DNA from: Solirubrobacter sp963798325
GTDB lineage: Bacteria; Actinomycetota; Thermoleophilia; Solirubrobacterales; Solirubrobacteraceae
Assembly: GCA_963798325.1 (NCBI GenBank)
Contig: CAWCSS010000003.1
Span: 372,001 to 436,000 of the forward strand
Reading direction: 5' to 3'
Length of the DNA: 64,000 bases
In this document: positions 26,881 to 33,486 of the stretch, piece after piece
How the letters are laid out: each line of letters begins with the position of its first letter
Position numbering within the stretch: position 1 is the first letter of the stretch
Made by a program: the position numbers and the translations under genes
Notes under the pieces: generated by a model
What the model was told of the DNA's origin: nothing
The model's database searches: none
The model's input: the letters and a program-made list of their open reading frames with translations, nothing else

Positions 26881-27642
26881 TCACACGCTGACCCCGGCGA
26901 CAGTGGCGCCGGTGACGCCGAGCGCCACGAACACCACCAAGATCGCGAAGGCCTGACCGAGCGCGCGCGTGGAGACCCGATCGGCCAGCCGCGGGCCCAG
27001 CAGCGCACCGGCGATCGCGGCGCCGCCCATTCCGGCGGCGATGGGAACATCGAGGTGACTGCCGGCGGCCACGTGTGCGCTCAGACCGCACAGCGACACG
27101 ATCGCGACGATGACCATCGACGTGCCCATGGCCTCGCGCATCCCGAAGCTCAGACCGATCGCGAGCGCGGGGACGACGACGAAGCCGCCGCCCACGCCGA
27201 CCAGGCCCGTGAGCGCGCCGACCACCAACCCGACAGGGACCAGGACCACCGCGCGGGCCTTGGGGCATCCACCGACCCCGCACGCGGGTGACCCGGCCCG
27301 CTGCCAGGTCGCGCGCGCGGCCAGCAGCATCACCGCGCTGAACAACAACAGCAGCGCCGCGCCGCCGATCGCCCGGTTGGCGATGGTGCCGACGATGCTG
27401 CCGACGGACGCGGCGACGGCGAAGAACCCCGCCGAACTCCAGCAGACCGCTCCGCGGCGGGCCTGACCGACCGCCCCGGTCCCCGCGCCGGCGGCGACTA
27501 CGGCCAGGCTGACGGTGGTTGCCGCGTGGACGTCCAGCCCGACGGCATACACGAGGGCGGGAACGGCCAGAACCGCGCCGCCTCCACCGACCATGCCAAG
27601 GATCAGCCCGATGATCAGCCCGAACAGCAGCGCGCTGATCAT
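26881..27642 (-). CDS. TauE/SafE family sulfite/organosulfonate exporter-like permease
   Basis: The 253-aa protein has about eight hydrophobic segments and two matching halves, each starting with the family motif: GLILGMVGGGGAVLAVPALV and GALTGLVGVGGGFVVVPALA. Such permeases move sulfite, sulfonates or related anions. Three of its few cysteines cluster in the central loop (CGVGGCPKAR). The ATG at 27640-27642 follows TGAGGAA; a GTG one codon earlier is an alternative. It is read toward the persulfide-dioxygenase-like gene, with a 94-bp gap containing that operon's candidate operator, so it may be a separate transcript of the same pathway. Confidence 0.85.
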   Translation of the reverse strand: MISALLFGLIIGLILGMVGGGGAVLAVPALVYAVGLDVHAATTVSLAVVAAGAGTGAVGQARRGAVCWSSAGFFAVAASVGSIVGTIANRAIGGAALLLLFSAVMLLAARATWQRAGSPACGVGGCPKARAVVLVPVGLVVGALTGLVGVGGGFVVVPALAIGLSFGMREAMGTSMVIVAIVSLCGLSAHVAAGSHLDVPIAAGMGGAAIAGALLGPRLADRVSTRALGQAFAILVVFVALGVTGATVAGVSV

Positions 27643-27872
27643 CACCGTGGTTCCTCAGTCCGCCGTCTCACAACGTCACGTCCTCGATCTGTGCTCAGAG
27701 ATCACAGCTTCGCTTGAACTGCTCCACACGCGTAGAGTAGTGGATACGGATGAGCGAACGGAAACTCCGCACGCAATCGCCGAAGGCGATGCTCGCGACC
27801 GACGCTCTCCCGTACCTCGAGGCACCAGGCGAAAGAGCGCCGCCGGCAAGGTGTCCAACGCCGCTCTCGTGA

Positions 27873-27945
27873 TGGGCCGGGCAGGAATCGAACCTGCGCG
27901 CGTCGGATTATGAGTCCGCTGCTCTAACCGCTGAGCTACCGGCCC
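27873..27945 (-). tRNA. tRNA-Met (CAU anticodon)
   Basis: The 73-nt cloverleaf has acceptor stem GGGCCGG/CCGGCCC with discriminator A, D-arm TAGCTCAGCGGTTAGAGC, and an anticodon loop CTCATAA containing CAT. The T-arm contains GGTTCGATTCC. CCA is not encoded. GACTCATAATC is usual for elongator tRNA-Met; an isoleucine tRNA with a lysidine-modified CAU cannot be excluded from the sequence alone. It is not an initiator, because no three G-C pairs stack below the anticodon loop in the expected form. Confidence 0.9.
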
Positions 27946-28013
27946 GGGGGCACGCGGGAAATCTACCCCGTGTTCTTACGTCGCTCTGACAGACGGACGA
28001 TTTACTGGCTCTC

Positions 28014-28760
28014 ATGCCGAACTCCGCCAAGCGCAGGCTGGCCGCAGGTGCGGTCGGACTTGCCGTCCTCGCCGGGACCGGTGGTGCCTATGCCGCAGCG
28101 CAGTCCAGCACCCCCACGCCGTCCACCGCTCCGAGTAAGCCGAAGGTCGATCCCGCCACCGAGCAGAAGGCGTTCCTGGATGACCTTGCCAAGCGACTGA
28201 ACGTCACGCGCGATCAGCTCGATACCGCGATCAAGGGTGCGGCTGAGGCCCGCATCGATGCCGCGGTGGCCGCGGGCACGTTGACCAAGGAGCAGGGCGA
28301 CGCCGCGAAGAAGGCGCTGGCCAAGGGCGTTCCGGCGCTGGGCGGACACATCTTCGGTGGCGGTCCCGGCGGTCCGGGCGGTCCGGGCGGCGGTCCCGGC
28401 GGTCGCGGTCCGGGCGGTCCGGGCGGTCCGGGCGGTCCCGGGTTCGGTCATGGTCTGGGCGCGCTCGACGGCGCCGCGAGCTACCTCGGGCTGACCGAGG
28501 ACAAGCTGCGTGAGCAGTTGCGGACCGGCAAGTCGCTCGCCGACATCGCCAAGGCGACGTCCGGCAAGACGGTCGAGGGCCTGAAGGCCGCGATCAAGGA
28601 CGCGCAGGTCAAGCAGCTCGATCAGGCGGTCAAGGACGGAAAGCTGACCGCCGCGCAGAAGGACAAGATCGTCAGCGCGCTCGACGCGCGCCTCGACGAC
28701 ATCGTCAGCAACACGCCGCCCAAGGGCAAGCCCGACGGGCCGAAGTTCCGCTGGCGCTAG
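28014..28760 (+). CDS. Secreted protein with Gly/Pro-rich linker, function unknown
   Basis: The 248-aa protein has a signal peptide (KRRLAAGAVGLAVLAGTGGA, cleavage after AYA) and a Pro/Ser/Thr tether. A helical domain (about 45-105, AFLDDLAKRLNVTRDQLDTA) follows. Next is a ~35-residue Gly-Pro-rich linker of GPGGPGG units, then a second helical domain (about 150-235) with a similar start, SYLGLTEDKLREQLRTGKSL. The two domains look like copies of a short helical repeat (LxxxxxxLxxxLxxGxxxA) seen in other actinobacterial exported proteins. No catalytic motif is visible. It stands alone downstream of tRNA-Met. Confidence 0.8.
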   Translation: MPNSAKRRLAAGAVGLAVLAGTGGAYAAAQSSTPTPSTAPSKPKVDPATEQKAFLDDLAKRLNVTRDQLDTAIKGAAEARIDAAVAAGTLTKEQGDAAKKALAKGVPALGGHIFGGGPGGPGGPGGGPGGRGPGGPGGPGGPGFGHGLGALDGAASYLGLTEDKLREQLRTGKSLADIAKATSGKTVEGLKAAIKDAQVKQLDQAVKDGKLTAAQKDKIVSALDARLDDIVSNTPPKGKPDGPKFRWR

Positions 28761-28808
28761 TGAGCTGAGTACGCGCTCAGGGGGCGTGGACTGGTTGGAT
28801 ACCGGTCC

Positions 28809-29161
28809 ATGCCCGCCAGCCGTGCCGCCATCGTGACCGGTGCCTCGAGTGGCATCGGGCTCGCCATCGAACTCGACAGCGCGAAGCAGGCGCTCCGGCG
28901 GCTCCGCGCGGACCTCCATTCGCTCGCCGCCAACACGGCACTCGAACCTGCTGCGCGTGGCGGGCAGGGAGCACCGCAACGCGCTCGTGGTCAATGTCGC
29001 CTCGAGCTCCGCCAAGCGCGGACGCGCGTGGTTGGCGGTCTACTCTGCGGACACGATCTCCACCCACGACGTCGCGGAGGCCGTCCGGATCCTGCTCAGG
29101 CTCCCCCGCAACTGCGTGATTCGCCGAGATCGTGTTCCAGCGCCCGGGTGAGGCGCTGTAG
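28809..29161 (+). pseudogene. Remnant of a short-chain dehydrogenase/reductase gene
   Basis: Pieces of one SDR can be read in order but in different frames. The cofactor motif AAIVTGASSGIGLAIE starts at 28809, and NALVVNVASSSAKRG and AWLAVYSA occur around 28980-29045. ISTHDVAEAVRILLRLP comes next, and finally EIVFQRPGEAL ends with TAG at 29159-29161. About half of a normal ~250-aa SDR is missing, including the YxxxK catalytic region after YSA. Deletions plus frameshifts are too extensive to be simple sequencing errors, so this is a decayed gene. Confidence 0.8.
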
Positions 29162-29244
29162 ATCACAGCAAGATCTTCGATCCCAGTGCGTTACAGCGGA
29201 CGAGTAGGCTAGGTCGAGCGTTGGCGGGCCCCCAAGGTGACGAA

Positions 29245-29976
29245 TTGAATGGACAGGAGACGGTGGCCGTCCTGCGTGCCCGGTTGGAACGAACCGAGCA
29301 GCAGGCCGCATCCCGACAGCGCCAATTGGAGCGCTACGCCGCCGACCTCCGAGAGGTGTTCAAGCAGGAGCGGACCCGAGCGCAGGAACTGCGCCGGTCC
29401 TACCGGGCAACCGTTCGGGCACTATCGAATGCGGTCGAGGCGCGGGACGCGTATACCGGCAAGCATGCGGAGCGTGTCACGGCCTACGGAATGGAGCTCG
29501 CGCGCGCGGTCGGGATGTCCGTCGAGGAATCGCCGCAGATCGAGTTCGGGTTCCTGCTGCACGACATCGGCAAGGTCGCGGTGCCGGACGCGATCCTGTT
29601 CAAGACGAGCAAGCTCACCGAAGAGGAGTACGCGCTGATCGCGCAGCATCCCGTGGTGGGCGCGGAGATCCTGCGCGATGTGGACTTCCTCGGCGAAGGC
29701 AAGCTCGTCGTGCGCCACCACCACGAGCGCTGGGATGGAACCGGCTACCCGGACCGTCTGGTGGGTGACGAGATCCCGCTGGCCGCGCGGGTGTTCTCGG
29801 TGGCCGATACGCTCGATGCGCTGACCACCGATCGCCCCTACCGCCCAGCGTCGAATTGGAACGACGCGAGACTCGAGATCCGCAAGTTCAGCGGGACCCA
29901 GTTCGATCCGGCCGTCGTCGACGCCTTCGAGACGATCACGGACGAGCAGTTCGCGCGCCTGCGGGGTGCGCTGTGA
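29245..29976 (+). CDS. HD-GYP domain protein with N-terminal coiled coil
   Basis: The ~243-aa protein begins with a charged helical segment likely to form a coiled coil (RARLERTEQQAASRQRQLER). The HD-GYP domain carries the metal pair LLHDIGKVAVPDAILF and the signature HHHERWDGTGYPDRL. TTG at 29245 is chosen because AAGGTG lies five bases upstream; TTG at 29221 or GTG at 29263 are alternatives. The stop overlaps the start of the next receiver gene (GTGA), so that receiver probably controls this cyclic-di-GMP phosphodiesterase in trans. Confidence 0.85.
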   Translation: MNGQETVAVLRARLERTEQQAASRQRQLERYAADLREVFKQERTRAQELRRSYRATVRALSNAVEARDAYTGKHAERVTAYGMELARAVGMSVEESPQIEFGFLLHDIGKVAVPDAILFKTSKLTEEEYALIAQHPVVGAEILRDVDFLGEGKLVVRHHHERWDGTGYPDRLVGDEIPLAARVFSVADTLDALTTDRPYRPASNWNDARLEIRKFSGTQFDPAVVDAFETITDEQFARLRGAL

Positions 29977-30347
29977 CGCGCACGATCCTGATCGTCGACG
30001 ACGATCCGATGATCCGCAAGCTGATCGCGACCACGCTGGAGGACATCTCCGGCTACCGGTTGCAGGAGGCGGGCGACGGGATCGAAGCCGTCGAGCGCGC
30101 CGTCACCTCGCGACCCGAGATCGTCTTCCTGGACATCGACATGCCGCGGCTGAACGGGATCGAGACGTGCCGCCGGCTGCGCAGCGACCCGGCGACGGCG
30201 AGCGCGACGATCGTGATGCTGACCGGGGACTCAGGCAACGTGGTCGAGCGCGGCGCGCAGGACGCGGGAGCGGACCTGTTCCTGACTAAGCCGTTCTCGC
30301 CGCTGCACCTGCTGCGGCTCGTCGATCGGATCGGCGCGACCCGCTGA
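29973..30347 (+). CDS. Single-domain response regulator
   Basis: The 124-aa protein is a bare CheY-like receiver: ILIVDDDPMIRKLIATTLED, phospho-acceptor Asp in IVFLDIDMPRLNGIE, Thr in IVMLTGDSGN and Lys in LFLTKPFSPLHLLRLV. No output domain is present. It is translationally coupled to the HD-GYP gene before it. Its last ~60 bases overlap the convergent hypothetical gene. A cognate kinase is not in the window. Confidence 0.9.
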   Translation: MTRTILIVDDDPMIRKLIATTLEDISGYRLQEAGDGIEAVERAVTSRPEIVFLDIDMPRLNGIETCRRLRSDPATASATIVMLTGDSGNVVERGAQDAGADLFLTKPFSPLHLLRLVDRIGATR

Positions 30348-30711
30348 GCCGCTTGACGCGGAAGTCCGGAAACGTCCGGCGCGTCTTTTGATACTCCGCG
30401 ATCGCCTGTGCGAACTCGGATTGCTCCTGCAGTGAAGCCTCCAGCAGGTGCTCGAGCACGCGCACCTCGCGCTCCGTCGCCCGGCGCGGGCGCCTGGCGC
30501 GGGTGAAGTTGTCCCAGGAGCGAGCGAAGGCGAGCAGCGTCACGCGCCCGCCGTGACGGTGGGCGGCCAGCATCGGGCAGATCCCACCGCGGCCGTCGGT
30601 GTAGGCGCCGCAGACGATCGGGTGCGAGCGGATGCCGTCGAGCATCGCGACGCGGGTGGGTTCCGGTAGAGACCGGATGGCGCTCTCGAGCGCGGTGATA
30701 GGGTCGCGCAC
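30286..30711 (-). CDS. Conserved hypothetical protein
   Basis: The 141-aa protein is not assigned to a family. It has a helical start (ITALESAIRSLPEPTRVAML), a Cys/Gly-rich middle (PIVCGAYTDGRGGICPMLAA) and a long charged helix (RRATEREVRVLEHLLEASLQ). The two cysteines and HRHGG could bind a metal, but this is not a known motif. The GTG at 30709-30711 is chosen because VRDPITALE looks like a natural start and further upstream sequence is low-complexity. Its end overlaps the response regulator end by 62 bases. It is divergent from the F420-oxidoreductase gene. Confidence 0.65.
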   Translation of the reverse strand: MRDPITALESAIRSLPEPTRVAMLDGIRSHPIVCGAYTDGRGGICPMLAAHRHGGRVTLLAFARSWDNFTRARRPRRATEREVRVLEHLLEASLQEQSEFAQAIAEYQKTRRTFPDFRVKRLSGSRRSDRRAAAGAAARTA

Positions 30712-30767
30712 GCCGCCGACCGTACGCCGCGGACCGGCGCTCGACAACGGCTGGGAGGACGCTTGCA

Positions 30768-31808
30768 GTGAAGCTCGGGCTGCACATCGGATACTGGGGC
30801 CTGGGGCTCACCGCACCACAGCAGCTCGAACTGGTGCTGGAGGCGGAGCGCCTCGGCTACGACAGCGTGTGGACGGCCGAGGCCTACGGGTCCGACGCGG
30901 CGACGATCCTGTCGTGGCTCGCGCAGGCGACGTCGACGATCAAGCTCGGCTCGGCGATCTTCCAGATGCCCGGCCGCTCGGCGACGATGACGGCGATGAC
31001 CGCTGCGACGATCGACCAGCTCTCCGACGGGCGGATGCTGCTGGGGATCGGCTCCAGCGGCCCGCAGGTGGCCGAGGGCTGGCACGGGCAGCGGTTCGCC
31101 CGGCAACTGCAGCGCACGCGCGAGTACGTCGCGGTGGTGCGGATGGCGTTGGATCGCGAACGGGTCGAGTTCCACGGCGAGACGCTGGAGCTGCCTCTGC
31201 CCGATGGCCCGGGCAAAGCGCTAAAGCTCACGATCTCCCCCGTCCAGGAGCGGATCCCGATCTACATCGCCGCCATCGGGCCGAAGAACACGACGCTGGC
31301 CGCCGAGATCGCCGACGGCTGGCTGCCGACGCTGTTCTCACCCGAACACGTCGGCGAGTTCCGGCCGCTGCTGGAGGAGGGCTTCGCCCGTGCCGGCGAC
31401 GGCAAGAGCTTCGAGAGCTTCGACATCGTCCCGACCGTGACCGCGATGGTCAGCGACGACCGCGAGTCAGCGCGCGACGCGATGCGCCATTACGTCGCCC
31501 TCTACGTCGGCGGGATGGGCTCGCGCAAGCAGAACTTCTACAACGCGCTCGTGCGCCGGTACGGGTTCGAGGAGGCGGCCGAGCAGGTGCAGGAGCTCTA
31601 CCTGGCCGGCAAGAAGGAGGAGGCCGCGGCGGCGCTGCCCGGCGAGCTGATCGACACCGTGGCGCTGGTCGGGCCGCCCGAGCACATCCGTGACCGGCTG
31701 GCCGTCTACCGCGAGTCCGGGGTCGGCACCCTGATGGTCTCGCCGATGGCGTGGACGTTCGAGGATCGCGTGCAGCAGCTGCGCACGATCGCCGAGCTGG
31801 CGGGTTGA
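30768..31808 (+). CDS. LLM class F420-dependent oxidoreductase
   Basis: The 346-aa protein is of the bacterial luciferase-like TIM-barrel family in its F420-dependent branch: KLGLHIGYWGLGLTAPQQLE at the start, LGYDSVWTAEAYGSDAAT, the substrate/cofactor loop LGSAIFQMPGRSATMTAM, and ERIPIYIAAIGPKNTTLAAE. The GTG at 30768 has GGGAGGA eight bases upstream. The family reduces or oxidises diverse substrates with coenzyme F420, which Thermoleophilia are expected to make. Its stop overlaps the TTG of the acetyltransferase (TTGA), making it first gene of a three-gene coupled cassette. Confidence 0.9.
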   Translation: MKLGLHIGYWGLGLTAPQQLELVLEAERLGYDSVWTAEAYGSDAATILSWLAQATSTIKLGSAIFQMPGRSATMTAMTAATIDQLSDGRMLLGIGSSGPQVAEGWHGQRFARQLQRTREYVAVVRMALDRERVEFHGETLELPLPDGPGKALKLTISPVQERIPIYIAAIGPKNTTLAAEIADGWLPTLFSPEHVGEFRPLLEEGFARAGDGKSFESFDIVPTVTAMVSDDRESARDAMRHYVALYVGGMGSRKQNFYNALVRRYGFEEAAEQVQELYLAGKKEEAAAALPGELIDTVALVGPPEHIRDRLAVYRESGVGTLMVSPMAWTFEDRVQQLRTIAELAG

Positions 31809-32299
31809 GCCTCCCCTCCGACCTGCTGGAGCGGGCGCTGGACGCGGACGACGAGCCCGCCTTGACCGAGCTCGCGCGGGTGTGCGACGAGACCTATCTG
31901 GAGTGGACGCCCCCTGGGTGGATGGTCCCGGAGCCGCCGCATGGGTGGGCCGAGAACTACCTCGTTCCGGAGGCCTGGATCCACGGTGCGTGGGAGCCGT
32001 CGGGGCGGTTGGTCGCCACCGTCGCCTTCCGCCGCGCGGACCACGATCCGTCGGTCGCGCACGTCGGGCTCGTGTTCACCCACCCCGCGCGCTGGCGGGA
32101 GGGCATCGCGAGCTCGATGCTCGAACGCGCCGAGGCGGAGATGATCGTGCGCGGCTACGTCCGCGAGCAGCTCTGGACACCGAAGGGCGCACCTGCCGAG
32201 CGCTTCTACGAGGCGCGCGGGTGGCGCCGCGACGGGCGCGACGAGTGGCATCCGTGGGTGGGTCTGGGAATGGTCGGGTACGCGCGGAACCTGCTGTGA
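31805..32299 (+). CDS. GNAT family N-acetyltransferase
   Basis: The 164-aa protein has the GNAT core: strand LVATVAFRRADH, the acetyl-CoA loop region VFTHPARWREGIASSMLERA (a variant of Q/RxxGxG/A), and the late motif GAPAERFYEARGWRRDGR. The TTG at 31805 is chosen because it overlaps the preceding stop, as do the neighbouring pairs. The substrate is unknown. Position between an F420-oxidoreductase and a macrolide-type glycosyltransferase hints at small-molecule modification. Confidence 0.85.
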   Translation: MSLPSDLLERALDADDEPALTELARVCDETYLEWTPPGWMVPEPPHGWAENYLVPEAWIHGAWEPSGRLVATVAFRRADHDPSVAHVGLVFTHPARWREGIASSMLERAEAEMIVRGYVREQLWTPKGAPAERFYEARGWRRDGRDEWHPWVGLGMVGYARNLL

Positions 32300-33486
32300 G
32301 GGTCCTGCTCGGCGCGTTCGGCGATCCCGGACATGCGTTCCCGATGCTCGCGTTGGGGACCGAACTGTTGGCGCGGGGCCACGAGGTCGCAATCGAGACG
32401 TGGAAGCGCTGGCGTGAGCCCGCCGAGCGGGCGGGCATGACCTTCGCCGCCGCGCCCGAGTACCTGGTCTTCCCGACGCGCGAGCAGCCGCTGAAGCCGT
32501 ATGAGGCGGCGGTGCTGGCAGCGGAGACCACGCGTGGGTTCGTGCAGTCCTTCGCGCCCGACGTGGCCGTCTCGGACATCCTCACCACCGCGCCCGCGCT
32601 GGCCGCCGAGCTCGAGGGCGTGCCGGTGGCGACGCTTATTCCCCACCTCTATCCCGATCTGCCGCCGGGCTGGCCGCCCTTCTCGATCGGCGCGCGGCTC
32701 CCGCGTACCGGCGTCGGGCGCGCCTTGTGGAAGCAGACCTACCGGCTCGTGGCGATGGGGCTCGAGCAGGGCCGCAGCGAGTACAACGACTGTCGGGCAC
32801 GACTCGGGCTGCCGCCGCTCCCCTACGTGCACACCGGGTTGTCACGGTCGCTGACGATGGTCGGCACGTTCCCGCAGCTCGAGTACCCGCGGACGTGGGA
32901 ACCGTGGCAGCGGGTGGTCGGGCCGATGCTGTGGGAGCCGGGCGGGCCGCGCGTCTCGCCGCCGCCGGGCGACGGGCCGGTCGTTCTCGTGGCGACCTCG
33001 ACCTCGCAGGACCCGTCGCACCGGTTGCTTGAGGCGTGCCTGGAGGGACTCGCGGACGAGCCGGTGCGCGTTATCGCGATCTCCGAGCCGCGACCGGCGC
33101 CCGCGAACGCGGTCCTGGTCCCGTGGATGTCGTATGCGTCGACGATGCCGGCGTGTGATCTCGTGGTCACCCATGGCGGTCACGGAACGCTTGCGCGCGC
33201 TCTGGCGTGCGGCGTGCCGGTGCTGGTCTGCCCGGCGGCCGGGGACATGGCCGAGAGCGCCGCACGGATCGACTGGGCGGGCGTGGGCGTGCGCCTCGCG
33301 CCGCGGTTCTGCACGCCATGGGGCGTGCGTCTGGCGGTGCGGCGAGCGTTGCGCGACGCGTCGCTGAGATCGCGGGCGGGTGAGCTCGCCCGCTGGGCGG
33401 GCGAGCATCCCGGGCCGGCGACCGCCGCGACCCAACTGGAGCGCTGGGCCGCGGCGGTGAGACCTACGGCGTTTCCGGCGGCGTGA
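32296..33486 (+). CDS. Glycosyltransferase, GT1/macrolide glycosyltransferase type
   Basis: The 396-aa GT-B fold enzyme has the N-terminal acceptor domain motif VLLGAFGDPGHAFPMLALGT. The C-terminal nucleotide-sugar domain carries VLVPWMSYASTMPACDLVVT and HGGHGTLARALACGVPVLVC, the His/Gly-rich donor-binding signature of the UGT/MGT family. It would transfer a sugar to a hydrophobic small molecule. Its GTG overlaps the GNAT stop (GTGA). Its end overlaps the convergent sugar-dehydrogenase-like gene by 23 bases. Confidence 0.88.
   Translation: MRVLLGAFGDPGHAFPMLALGTELLARGHEVAIETWKRWREPAERAGMTFAAAPEYLVFPTREQPLKPYEAAVLAAETTRGFVQSFAPDVAVSDILTTAPALAAELEGVPVATLIPHLYPDLPPGWPPFSIGARLPRTGVGRALWKQTYRLVAMGLEQGRSEYNDCRARLGLPPLPYVHTGLSRSLTMVGTFPQLEYPRTWEPWQRVVGPMLWEPGGPRVSPPPGDGPVVLVATSTSQDPSHRLLEACLEGLADEPVRVIAISEPRPAPANAVLVPWMSYASTMPACDLVVTHGGHGTLARALACGVPVLVCPAAGDMAESAARIDWAGVGVRLAPRFCTPWGVRLAVRRALRDASLRSRAGELARWAGEHPGPATAATQLERWAAAVRPTAFPAA

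Noticed and set aside
27646..27872. Small gene between tauE-like gene and tRNA-Met
   Set aside because: Short frames exist but none has a ribosome site, and the best one runs into the tRNA.
28375..28445. Collagen-like protein in the Gly-Pro stretch
   Set aside because: The repeat is a short linker of GPGG units without a regular Gly-X-Y triplet pattern, inside a two-domain secreted protein.
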